A stretch of 64,000 bases of DNA, taken from NCBI GenBank assembly GCA_907165135.1, contig OU015570.1:1240001-1304000 (forward strand). The letters are read 5' to 3'. How positions within the stretch are numbered: the first letter of the stretch is position 1; each line of letters opens with the position of its first letter. The notes under the pieces were generated by a model. It made no database searches, was not told where the DNA came from, and saw only the letters and a program-made list of their open reading frames with translations. Below, one piece after another: positions 43,503 through 53,821 of the stretch. The DNA is from Oikopleura dioica (taxonomy: Eukaryota; Chordata; Appendicularia; Copelata; Oikopleuridae). The position numbers were made by a program, and so were the translations under genes.

Positions 43503-44158
43503 CAGTGAAAGCCAAAAATTGAGATTTCTCGAGCTTTCGAGGTGCTACAATGCAAGTCTCGCACCTCCGATTGTCAGCATAATAACCATTTTCGATCTTC
43601 GGGCCTTCTAGATCTTTCGTCCCTGGCTTTTAAATTTAAATGGGCTTGACGGCTGGTATATTTGTTAGTAGTGGTGGCGCTGCGCGCCTTGACGATGTTA
43701 AGCGTATAGATTGTGAAGCACTTTTAAGGGTACGGGTATCGATTTTGAAAAGGGGTTTATTGTACTGCTTGCTTCTATTTTGCAAGTGACAAAGAAAAAG
43801 GAAACAAAAGTTTGTATCTCGTAGTTTATTGACACTCAAATTTATCTCTGGGAGCGTTAGTAAGTGAAAAAGTGTGAACAGTGAACAGTTTATATACTTA
43901 TCCACCAATTTCGTTGATTTCCGTGCTGTTCGTTATTTTCCAAGGATTTCGTTGATAACCACGGATTCGGCGGATTTTCGCAAGCGCGGTTATTTTTCGT
44001 CAAGTTCGTTGAAAACGAACTTTTTGGTTTTCAGCGCGCTGCGTCACGTGCGCTCGCTTGCGGCTCCTAAGTCACGTGCGCACTTAACGCGCCAGGGGCA
44101 AGCTCGCTTACTACAGTAGAATTGTGCAAAAGTCATACTGCATAGAATAAGCACTACA

Positions 44159-44920
44159 AATCCTTCCCCTCTTAATTGATGACTTTTGCACATGAATTTT
44201 ACAAAGAAATCGTCATCTTGTGTTTGCAACTCGTGTTGATGTTTGCAGTAGGTTTTCCATTTGATTGTTTTTGTTTTCCGATAGACTAAGCTGTATGCGA
44301 AGCAGGCGATTTTTGCTTCTACTTTCGTCATGAAACATATCATATGGAGAGATTTGGGCCCGGATGCGCGCGGTGGGCACAAATATCACATAAAAATAGA
44401 GGTCCACAAGTCCAGTAGCCATCAAGGTAGCTGTGCGGGCCAAGGCTGGGTTTGATAGAGCAGGTTCCCTCTGCGTTGAAGCTAACTAGCCATTTGATAA
44501 CATGGATTATACGAGGTCCATGGCACGGTTCTCGCTCGTTCTCATTCTCTCTCGGTTGTTGATGGTCTTCCAGCATACAGTCAGCTATTCTTAAGCTGTA
44601 AGGACTCGAGAAGGTCTCGTTTTACATTCCTTTTGTTTTCGTATAATTTTCTCGGCGGAATAACTTCTCCCTCTTAGTTATCGTTTTGATTGCTCTTTTG
44701 TAATTCTCGTAATGGTTTCGAAATGATTTTCTTACAGCTTTTGAGATGGCTGCAGAATGACAATTCGAAAAATTTGTTCATCCCTCTCGTAGGGATTGCT
44801 CTTAAATATATTTATCTCTTCTCCTCTCCTCTCATTTTTTTTGGATTTTGTTTTTCTCGTTTCTATTGTGTTTTTGTCTTCGATTGATTTATACAATCAC
44901 AGGATACGTCGAGTACGTCT
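44159..44920 (-). other. 3' internal region of the gag-only element
   Basis: Overlapping short minus frames; one (44340-44576) has a Cys/Gly/Trp-rich patch (TCGPLFLCDICAHRAHPG). Whether this is remnant third-ORF sequence or non-coding is unclear. Confidence 0.35.
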
Positions 44921-46270
44921 TTAAAACTGTGTCTTCTTCAGTTGAGAAACGTAGTCAATAACTCTTCTGGGCGCATTTTCTGAATGAAGGTATTTGCAGT
45001 CATCTTTAAATCTGCAATTGCGATTGTTTATGAAATTTTTGCAGAATCCTTCCAATTTTTCCGGTTGGATTTTTTCAGTGACTCTTCTCTCACCACTTCG
45101 ATTTTCGTGGATCATTTCTTTTATCTTATTCACGAACTCTCGAAAGAACTCGTTTCTATCTTCAGTCTTGATACTGAAGTTAATATCACGTTTTGGGATA
45201 GCGTTTTCGATCTCATTGGCTCTTATTGCAATATTGTCAATCGTTAACGCTGATTTCTCTCGCATTAACAATTCGCGTATTTTCGGATCTTGTGCTTCTG
45301 CAAATCGCTCTATGATCAGAAGTTTGTCGTTTTCTCCAAGATTTTTCAGGCTGTATCCCTGTTTGTAAAGGCTTATCAGTTTACTTAGACACATTCCGAA
45401 GCTGTCGGATCCGCGATTGTAGGTTTTGAACTCATTTTTGTAGTAGTCCGCGGTTTTACCAAGCATCGCTGTTAGTCGCTGTTTGAATTTTCTCCAATCG
45501 TTAAGGTCTTCTTCTTCAAGGCTCTCGATGATATGACTTCCTTCTGACTCGTTCAGTAGTGTCGTTAGTGCCACTGTGATTACCTCGTTGTCTTTCAATC
45601 TGGAGCAGCGGGCGTAAATATCGAGATTTTTAAGCCATGAAGCGATAGGGATTGTTCCATCATATTTCGGCGGCCTAACTTTCAATGTAGATGGCATTGA
45701 CACTTTCGTCGACATTGGTGAAGCTGGCTTTGCTGTTGGCTTCGGTTTTTTATCATGCGGCTTAGACTCTCTTTTTTCCTTTTTGATATTCGGACGATTT
45801 TCTGAGTTCTGTGTTTCTGGAATAACAGTTTCATCAGCCTCGTTCTTAGATTGATCATCGGACTGATCTAGCTCGTCTTCAATCTCGCTATCAGTGACGG
45901 GTAGGTTTGCCATCAGTGAATCAACATCTTTTGCTGCTTTCGATGTCTGAATTTGCTCGAGGTCCAATCGATGGTGGCGTTTCGCATATTTTTGTTCAGC
46001 CGAATCTGCTGCATTTGGATGATCTGCGGCAAAAGAAGGTAGATAGTCAACAAAACCTTCTGCGTTTTTCTTGAAAAAGAATTTCCTTCCGCGAGCTAAG
46101 ACAGACTCATCAATGTGTAGGATATTCGCGGCAACGGAAGCTTTATCACTTATTGGAATCGGGGTTGGAAAGACTCGCCCATCCAGTGAATCGTAAATTT
46201 TCACGAGCTCCGTTCTGCTCAGATCGACAACAAGTTTGAAATAAGTTTCACTAATTGTTGAAGCGCTCAC
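44921..46270 (-). CDS. Gag with CCCH zinc finger (gag-only element)
   Basis: 449 residues, MSASTISETYFKLVVDLSRT at the N terminus. A charged Asp/Glu/Lys linker lies about residues 120-185. The C-terminal CCCH finger begins CKNFINNRNC and ends CKYLH, with the same C-x8-C-x5-C-x3-H spacing as the gag at 26353-27621. The order and motif pairs are conserved along the whole length. It ends in TAA with no downstream pol frame, so the readthrough arrangement is not retained. Confidence 0.9.
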   Translation of the reverse strand: MSASTISETYFKLVVDLSRTELVKIYDSLDGRVFPTPIPISDKASVAANILHIDESVLARGRKFFFKKNAEGFVDYLPSFAADHPNAADSAEQKYAKRHHRLDLEQIQTSKAAKDVDSLMANLPVTDSEIEDELDQSDDQSKNEADETVIPETQNSENRPNIKKEKRESKPHDKKPKPTAKPASPMSTKVSMPSTLKVRPPKYDGTIPIASWLKNLDIYARCSRLKDNEVITVALTTLLNESEGSHIIESLEEEDLNDWRKFKQRLTAMLGKTADYYKNEFKTYNRGSDSFGMCLSKLISLYKQGYSLKNLGENDKLLIIERFAEAQDPKIRELLMREKSALTIDNIAIRANEIENAIPKRDINFSIKTEDRNEFFREFVNKIKEMIHENRSGERRVTEKIQPEKLEGFCKNFINNRNCRFKDDCKYLHSENAPRRVIDYVSQLKKTQF

Positions 46271-46939
46271 AAGGTCCGATTTTAAGTGCTAAACTGATCC
46301 TAAAGGTTCACCTGTCGGTGGTTCAACTTATGGTTAAACTCCGCTTGCTTAGGTTAACCCTGGATATAGTTGGTAATTAAGGACCTTATAACCTGTCCTT
46401 TGAATAAATCAGGGAAAATCGTGTCAGCAGCTCTCTTCGATCGTAACAGCAGCTCTCTTCAATCGTATTCGGGGAATAGTAATTTACAGAATTTGTCGCT
46501 GTAAATTCTTGCCGTTTGTATCAGTCACCAATTTTGTACTGCTTGCTTCTATTTTGCAAGTGACAAAGAAAAAGGAAACAAAAGTTTGTATCTCGTAGTT
46601 TATTGACACTCAAATTTGTCTCTGGGAGTGTTAGTAAGTGAAAAAGTGTGAACAGTGAACAGTTTATATACTTATCCACCAATTTCGTTGATTTCCGTGC
46701 TGTTCGTTATTTTCCAAGGATTTCGTTGATAACCACGGATTCGGCGGATTTTCGCAAGCGCGGTTATTTTTCGTCAAGTTCGTTGAAAACGAACTTTTTG
46801 GTTTTCAGCGCGCTGCGTCACGTGCGCTCGCTTGCGGCTCCTAAGTCACGTGCGCACTTAACGCGCCAGGGGCAAGCTCGCTTACTACAGTAGAATTGTG
46901 CAAAAGTCATACTGCATAGAATAAGCACTACATTATATT

Positions 46940-47650
46940 GCCCGAAAGAGATTTATTTTGTATTTCATTGAATTTTAGGCGAAATTTGAGGCATTTTTGA
47001 AATAGATTATGGCCGGTAAATGTCCGATTCTCATTTACGCCCATGTCTCTTGCCCTGACCCTCCTCAAATTCCAATCCGATGACTCATACATCACGACAT
47101 ATCATGATCATCACATCAAAGGGCGCCCGCCGCTTATCACTTCCGGCGCGCGGCGCGCCCTTCCGCTGATAGCAAATCCAGATGGATCCCGATCCTTATC
47201 ACCACATTCTCCTGTCTACTTTCTCATCTCCAGATTCTCATCAAGTGGCGCTCTTAAGTCACTCTCTATCTCCCTGTACTCTTTACCGCCTCTTTCCCTG
47301 CACTATATAAACTGCAACATATCAGAATATACTCACTTCTACTACAGAAACCCAAAACACAAAACGCCTCTTTACTCAGCAACTACTCAACACAGCATAC
47401 TCCGCAACACAGCACGTATTGCAATTTCAACAAAGCTCCTTCCGAGCTTTCTCTATACACATCCCTTGAGTACTCGTACTACTGGGATAGCGAATTGTTA
47501 TCTAGAAGTTAGGTGATCCATTTAGTGGACTTCACCGCAGCCCTAGTATAAAACAGAGCAAGGATCTTCGACCTTCAGTAGCACTCGCCCAGTACTTGAA
47601 CTGGCCGAGGAAGCGCTCATCTTATAGATTGTAAGCTGCCAACATTCGTC
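46940..47650 (+). repeat. LTR-like segment with TATA box
   Basis: CACTATATAAACTGCAAC at 47300, preceded by CCCTGTACTC and followed by an A/C-rich tract, looks like an LTR promoter upstream of the gag-pro region at 48369. No second LTR was found. The open frame 47043-47516 has no motif and is probably chance. Confidence 0.35.
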
Positions 47651-47730
47651 GTTTTCGAGATATGAGCGCTAAAAATTTGATCGTAAAAATTTTTTGGCTT
47701 CAATTTTTATCAATGAGGCCTTTTGTGAAA

Positions 47731-48411
47731 GCTCAGAGCACGAGAAACATCATGGTGGTCTTGGATTTACTTGAAACATGATATTTTGGATTCTAGAGCC
47801 AAAAACGTGAATCTAACTTTCAAAAAATGCAAGGACAAGATCAAACTTGTTTTGACAAAAAGTCAAAAATTAGGTAGCGCTCCGCGCAATTTGTGGTAGA
47901 AAACGTAGTCTGTGGTAATTCGTCGGGGTCAATCCCGACAGATTTAAGATAAAAACACACCTATTTGTCGGGGTCGAACAATTGAATACGACGAATCAGT
48001 GTTCACTCAAATATCTATTCGTCGGGGTCATTCCTTTGCTATGACGCAATCCCTATCATCAGCCTTAATACGAAAGAGAAAATAACTCTTATCAGAATAA
48101 CAAAAAGGACGAATTACCACATACTACCGTAGAAAACTCATTGGATTTGGTAAAAATCGTCTCTAGAACAATATTGTTGTGAAAAATTTCTGTTTTTCCC
48201 TATAATAAATATTTTTTTTCAAAAGGCCAAAAAAATAAAAATCGGGGACATTCGGGACATTGGGGACATTCGCTTCATTCCAAGGGCTTTCCGCTCAGAG
48301 CACGAGAAACATCATGGTGGTCTTGGATTTACTTGAAACATGATATTTTGGATTCTTGAGCCAAAAACGTGAATCTAACTTTCAAAAAATGCAAGGACAA
48401 GATCAAACTTG
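47731..48411 (+). repeat. 119-bp direct repeat around a small inverted-repeat element
   Basis: 47731-47849 and 48293-48411 match with about one change (GATTCTAGAGCC or GATTCTTGAGCC). Between them, GTGGTAATTCGTC (about 47912) and its complement (about 48110) enclose about 210 bp that repeats ATTCGTCGGGGTC. Confidence 0.7.
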
Positions 48412-50226
48412 ATAGTCCACGGGACTCAGTCAACCGACGTGTCAAGGGTGTTCTCTCTGGAGAAAACTCTGAGTACGTTGTTATTGAAAATATCAATTTA
48501 ACAGAAATCAGGAATTTTGCGGAAGAGGTAGCTGCTGCAGAAGCTGAAGCTGAGGAAGCATATGAAGCCTTTGATCCTAACGCTTCACAAGTCACTTTAG
48601 GTGAAATGGAAAACTATTGAACGAGACATCGCTTTAGATGATCTCAATGTTAGTCAAGAAAAAGTTGAGTCCATTCTTGATAAAACAATCCAGAATGAAA
48701 GTACAAAGCTTGAAACCACTTTGTCCGATGAAATAAAAGCGGAAGCCATTCCGGATGATGATGAAGAAATGGTTGAAATAACCCCATCAAAATCAAAAGG
48801 GAGTCTTCAGTTCCCGAATGAAACTCGAGACGACAATTCAGTCAAAAACTTTTCTCCGAAAACAACGAGAGTAACCTCGAGTTCACCAAGGACAATGAAT
48901 CAGACGATGATTCTGATATTGAGCTGCCGAGCATGGCTCAAGAGCCCCAAATTAAATTGAAACTAAATCAAATGAGCAACTCAACAAAAATTGCACTCCC
49001 TAATTTCAAGGAAATTGACAATATCAAAACTTGGATCAAGCAATGTGGATTCATTCTATACTATGGAGGCATTGATGACGAGGCAAAACAGGTCTCTCAC
49101 ATGTGTGGTCGACTTCCACAACCTCTACAAAAACCGTTATCCTCGAACTTTCAAAAGGCGATTATTAGGTCAAGACGAAAATGACAGTCAAACATTTTGA
49201 GCAGACACTCGAAAAATTTTGCAGAAAGGATAATTTCGAATATGAAAGTATGCTAAAGAAAATCAGATTCGATGAAAATAAGCATGAAAATTTAAGAAAC
49301 TTCTTTTATGCTATAGAAGAGCTCGTCAGAAACACTGTCACAGAAAGTGCTTCAGATGAGGTTCTTAAGGAACTCTCCTTCCAACATTTTCTCGACAAAC
49401 TTCCAAAGAAAATCCAAAATTCCGAAATGCTTCTTGAATACAGAAAGGACAAGAGTAAGTCAAAAGACGACTTAGTCGATAAATGTACAGAGCTTTATGC
49501 CAAATATAGATCTGGCGAGTTCACAGAGCTCAATAATTTGAACCGAGGTAAAAAACAATTTAATTCCTTCGGAAAGAACTCTTCTGGAAAATCTTTCTGG
49601 CAAGGAAACAAAAAAGAAGTCACTTGCTATTTTTGTGGCATTAAAGGACATAAGAAAAATGAATGCCGAAAACTTAAAGCAGTGGTAGCTCCAATAAGGA
49701 AAGGCAAAGATCGTTTGCTACAAATGTGGCCGACCAGGTCACAAAGCTCCAGACTGCAGGACAAAAAATGGCTCTCAGAATTTCCAAAATGGGAAGAGAG
49801 ACTTTAAGAAGCCTTTTGATGCGGCCAAAAAGGACAGCAACAAATTTGATAAAAAAAACCAGTTTGCTTTTACTGTAAAAAGCCTGGCCATATAGAGGCA
49901 AATTGCTTTAAAAAGAAAAATTCTTCCAGCCGTAGAAAGGGCTTTAACAACTACAAGAAATGATTCCAACAACTACAGTTATCTTAAAACAGTACCAAGA
50001 TAATGGTTCTGTCAAAAACCTAGAAATTCCGCAGGTCCTTATCGACACTGGGGCAAGTGAAACTTATATCAGTAAAAGTATTATTCCGGAATCAATGACT
50101 TTAGAAAAATTGGAAAATCAAGAGTCAATTTCTAATGCCTTTATGGAAGAATTAACCACAATAAGTGAGACTCTTGAAAAATCTTGCTATGAAAATGTGC
50201 CCTTTATAAACGATACGACCTCTTAG
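48369..50226 (+). pseudogene. LTR-element gag-protease, frameshifted
   Basis: Continuous gag-like coding broken by several frameshifts: 48369-48620, 48601-48960, 48933-49184, 49181-49807, 49960-50226. Three CCHC knuckles of the form C-x2-C-x4-H-x4-C: CYFCGIKGHKKNEC (49627), CYKCGRPGHKAPDC (49719, another frame) and CFYCKKPGHIEANC (about 49867, again another frame). Then protease LIDTGASETYI (about 50037). RT and later domains are missing. It is a different lineage from the CCCH-finger gypsy elements here. Confidence 0.75.
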
Positions 50227-50389
50227 ATTTTAGTAACTCTATGTAAGCCTGAAAAACAAAACACAAAAATGGAATAAAATACAATTTCAAAACTATACTG
50301 TATAGTCTATACAGTGTGATCTACTCTTAATGGCACTATGAAGATTTAGAGAGATAGATCATTACACCACATTCCTTGATTTTTATATA

Positions 50390-50475
50390 GGGGCTTGAGT
50401 CAAGCCGCTTGACAAAGGCCTGGAACTCTGAGTTGATCAATCTCAGTTTTGTCCCCAACCCCACCTACACCCATT
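50390..50475 (-). repeat. dispersed TTGGGGACAAA repeat, inverted copy
   Basis: GACAAAGGCCTGGAACTCTG, AGTTGATCAATCTCAGTTTT, GTCCCCAACCCCACC: reverse complement of the family at 7345, 8742 and 14909. Confidence 0.7.
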
Positions 50476-50479
50476 CTTT

Positions 50480-51220
50480 TTAAAATTCAAATTATTCTTG
50501 TTTTTATTTAACTTATGGTTTATAATTTAGATAATGAAAATCGTTTTTCTTTAAATTTTTAATTAATTTAATTCCTAGCTCGAAATAATCTTCCTTGAGC
50601 ATATCTGACGGTTCGTTTGGTACTCTTTGGCTAAGTTTTAAAAATTTGAAAAAATCTATTCTACCTTCCACCCTGGGTTTTGCGTGCTCACCCCGTATCA
50701 TGCGCTCCCCTGCGTGATCGCGCGCCGCGCGCTGCATTCAAAATATCGGCAAAATTTACAGTTTTTTGTAAATTTCGGACAGATGCATGCTCTGTTCAAA
50801 CTTTTTTAAAAAGGATTTGAAACAAGCTTGTCCCGCCGGTTATCCCAGTAACATCATTTTTTTTAACTCGGAATGCAACCTGGTGAACACAAAAATCACC
50901 ATTTTTGACCCTTTATATTTTCTCACCCCTTTTATTTTAGAGAAAGTCAGAAAAACAAAATACTAATTTTAGCTATCTTAAAAACATATTTGAAAATACA
51001 AAAGATTGGATTAGTATTTCGGGTACTTAATTTTTGTGTACGGACCCTATTGATAGTTTTTTGACAGAATTTCTCTTGAAAAATGATAGAACAACGATTG
51101 ATGTTCTTTCAAAACAGTTATTGTTTGTATCTAGATATCCACTTATTGCAACAAAGACGCGATCAAACTACAGCACAACGAATACCGAAGAAATCAACAA
51201 CGAGGCTCAGATACATGACT
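50480..51220. other. unassigned
   Basis: A minus frame at 50513-50737 and plus frames at 51034-51277 have no motif. Confidence 0.3.
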
Positions 51221-51224
51221 TATT

Positions 51225-51540
51225 ATCCTCAGGATTCATTTTTTGGGTATCCTGAGTATCATCCTCAAGATTCATAATTTGAAGGGTATCCTGAGTCCTA
51301 TCCTCAGGATTCAATTCTGACGGGTATCCTGAGTCCGATCCTCAGGATTCATTTCCAAGGGGTATGCTGAGGATGATCCTCAGGATTCATTTTTTGGGTA
51401 TCCTGAGTATCATCCTCAAGATTCATAATTTGAAGGGTATCCTGAGTCCTATCCTCAGGATTCAATTCTGACGGGTATCCTGAGTCCGATCCTCAGGATT
51501 CATTTCCAAGGGGTATGCTGAGGATGATCCTCAGGATAAT
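51225..51540 (+). repeat. 151-bp tandem repeat of ATCCTCAGGATTCAT palindromes
   Basis: Two copies of a 151-bp unit, each made of four about 38-bp subunits around GGTATCCTGAG...ATCCTCAGGATTCAT. The CAGGATTCAT core and the following AATTGTATACTTCC recall the palindrome element at 12444-13031. Confidence 0.85.
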
Positions 51541-51599
51541 TGTATACTTCCAAACCGTTATGCTCAGGCTAATTTTTTGGTACGAAAAGTAAGTCATAG

Positions 51600-51740
51600 A
51601 AACATCCTTAACCTAGCCCAGGGGCTACGCCCCGAAACCTCTCCTAAGGCCAAACCAAGGGGGCTTTGCCCCCGGGACCCTCATCAGAGAGCTTTTTGAC
51701 TAACCCTAACCCTAACACTAATCCTATACCTAACCAATCA
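51600..51740 (+). repeat. GC hairpins plus telomere-like CCCTAA tract
   Basis: GGGGCTACGCCCC, then GGGGGCTTTGCCCCC, then CTAACCCTAACCCTAACACTAA near 51700. The same order of hairpin and telomere-like block occurs in the element at 12444-13031. Confidence 0.6.
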
Positions 51741-52130
51741 TATTGAAACCTAAGGAATATCATAATTGCTTCATTAGGTTTCCATGAAAATTTGAATAAC
51801 TTTGTTTTGTGTGATTAACTGATCTGATTTTAGCTCAAAAGAAAAGTACCGCGACGAATTATTCGTTTTTTCAATGGATTATTCATTGCAACGAATTATT
51901 GGGCCGGGGTACCGTTTTTTTAATTTAAAGATTTTCTATTACTATTATTGGCAAATTATCATTATTTAGTTTATTCATTTTCATTAAAACAAAACAAAAG
52001 TGATAAGAATTAAAGAGAGAAAAAGTTTCTTCGGTCAATTATTGAGAGAGGTGAATTGTGAAAAATGCTTCTAGACGGGGGTTGTTGTAACAATGTTGTT
52101 GTTCTTCGCGGAGGACCCACTCCCAGAGAA
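51741..52130. other. AT-rich, no gene
   Basis: CGACGAATTATTCG and ACGAATTATT near 51850-51900 form a weak palindrome pair; otherwise nothing. Confidence 0.3.
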
Positions 52131-52262
52131 GGGATTGAACAGGAGTTACGTACCGGACTGGCTAAAATGCGAGTTAGCCGGTATGTGAGAAAGACAGAAA
52201 GGTGCGAGTAAATCTAGAAAGAAATAATCGCGTATCTGGGGGATTTTGATCTATAGGCTCCA
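52131..52262 (-). repeat. inverted terminal repeat of PLE, left arm
   Basis: About 130 bp inverted relative to 56050-56190 (for example TAAATCTAGAAAGAAATAAT and GATCTATAGGCTC). PLEs often have such repeats at their ends. A partial inverted copy (CTATAGATC) follows at 52262-52292. Confidence 0.8.
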
Positions 52263-52289
52263 GATACGCGATTAAAAGTGCCTATAGAT

Positions 52290-52527
52290 CAAATGAAACA
52301 GACTTCCTTGAAGTCACCTTGCTCGTTAATACTAGGTTTGAACAGTTTAATAAGGAAACTTTCGGTTAGCTTAAGGTTTGTGTAGTTAGAAAGGTTAGAT
52401 TGAATTATGGAAAATTTAGATTTGGCGAAATCGCCTTGAGAAATGTTGGTGGTAACTTCTGGAGAGTTAATATAATTGTCATAGTCAGTTTGGAAGGCGG
52501 GACAGTTGTTGGTGTGAATTTTGTTAA
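52290..52527 (-). mobile_element. PLE C-terminal piece
   Basis: Minus-strand reading continues the GIY-YIG C terminus (NNCPAFQTDYDNYI, then LTESFLIKLFKPSINE). The other part of the same element resumes at 53822; the last about 35 bp (TTTGGAAGGCGGGACAGTTG...) are present on both sides of the insertion. Confidence 0.7.
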
Positions 52528-52545
52528 ATTACCATGATGTTAGCC

Positions 52546-53073
52546 TGACGCAAATTTGCGAGCACTGTATGGATCCGTCTTTCCTTGAAATCACTGAAGG
52601 GAGCTTACTGACGTGTGTTCGTGAAATCGGCAACCACCTTTACTTCGAACCTGCAGTTCTCGATGATATTGAAGAAACTATCCGGTCCAATTGGCATTAC
52701 TACGATACCAACTTTAGTGGAGGCTTGTCGTGCGGAGAGTTTGAGGGTATATTGTATACAACTGCCGGTATGAAATTTCTCAAAAGTATATTTTTTAAAT
52801 TTAATTCTAGCGGCCTTCACACGGACCATTTACTCTGTGCTTCGAGCCGACCCTGAAAACGGAATGTCCTACTCAGATTTCAGTGCTTCCGTAAATCTGA
52901 TCGGAGACGAAATTGAAGAAGTAACTGGAGTTCTAATGAGCGGGCAAACACTCACGAAGATGCATTCGGTGTTTATCGATTCACAACTTTCGGATGGCTC
53001 CCAGACGACTCTCGCTGGTCCGGAATGCATCTGGGCTGTTGCTCGTTTTTGGTCGCTTCTCTTGGAGACATGA
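52546..53073 (+). pseudogene. EF-hand protein gene fragment inside PLE
   Basis: Two exons with a 43-nt GT-AG intron (52768-52810). The first has a canonical EF-hand loop, DTNFSGGLSCGE (Asp-1, Asn-3, Ser-5, Gly-6, Leu-8, Glu-12), in HYYDTNFSGGLSCGEFEGIL. The second continues FTRTIYSVLRADPENGMSYS, then DFSASVNLIGDEI, a weaker EF-hand-like pair. Likely a calcium-binding protein fragment. No start or proper end, and a partial inverted copy lies 0.7 kb on, so this is a displaced gene piece. Confidence 0.6.
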
Positions 53074-53359
53074 TAGCCTTCTGACAGACTCGACCCTTCT
53101 GGCAGACACGACCCTATTTTCTTCTGTTGATTCGATAATAATTCTGATTCCACAATGCGCGTCAAGACACAAAATCTCAGAAAAATGAAATTCATTACTT
53201 TTTCTATTTTTTTCTCTGGCCTTGACGGAAGAAAATCTTGTCCCTTGACTATCAATGATGTTGAGAATTATCTCGTCGCGCAGGGGACAGTTTCGCGAGA
53301 GATCTGGTTAACAAAAAAAATTCCCGTGGCAAAGACGACTGGCGAAATTTTGTGAGGCC

Positions 53360-53821
53360 TAGGCGAACGGTATTTAGCGCGACATTTGACTCAATTAACA
53401 AAACAAAATCTTTTTGGAACTTACTTGATACTCAATATTTTCGAACGAAGGAAAGTAAATCAGAAAAAATGAAGAAAGTTTTTGCTCATCTGAAAAACCT
53501 CATTCGACCGAAGTTAACTTTTTCTGCTTCGAAGAAGAAAGCCGCCGTCGTTCACAACATAATAACCTTGAAGACGAGACTGAAGAAATTGATTCAAATA
53601 AAGAAAACCGAGCTTCTTGGATACTCTCATTGGAACTCCAGTTACTTCTTTAATTTCGTCCCCGATCAGATTTACGTAAGCACTGAAATCTGAGTAGGAC
53701 ATTCCGATTTCAGGGTCGGCTCGAAGCAAAGAGTAAATGGTTCGTGTGAAGGCCGCTAGAATTGAATTTAAAAAATAGACTTTTGAGAAATTTCATACCG
53801 GCAGTTGTATACAATATACCC
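53360..53821 (-). pseudogene. inverted partial copy of the EF-hand fragment
   Basis: 53636-53821 is an inverted copy of 52743-52935, including the same small intron and LRADPEIGMSYSDFSA. It then continues to 53514 in unrelated sequence (VSKKLGFLYLNQFLQS). It ends exactly where PLE sequence resumes. Confidence 0.65.

Larger units (their letters stand above)
43761..46932 (-). mobile_element. gag-only gypsy-type LTR element
   Basis: Two 398-bp LTRs (43761-44158, 46535-46932), TGTA...TACA, with about two differences (for example A/G at 43845 and C/T at 43856). TTAT flanks both sides (43757-43760, 46933-46936). Minus-strand gag is the only large gene; pol is absent. A TGGTGACTGA primer-site candidate is at 46521-46530 and a purine tract (AAGAGGGGAAGGATT, minus) is next to the left LTR. 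It would need proteins from a relative such as the element at 19527-28164. Confidence 0.93.

Noticed and set aside
47043-47516. 157-residue plus frame as a gene
   Set aside because: Covers a TATA-like promoter region, is Ser/Thr/Leu-biased, and has no motif.
51702-51735. Chromosome end
   Set aside because: Only a few imperfect CCCTAA units within repeat sequence, with genes and elements on both sides.
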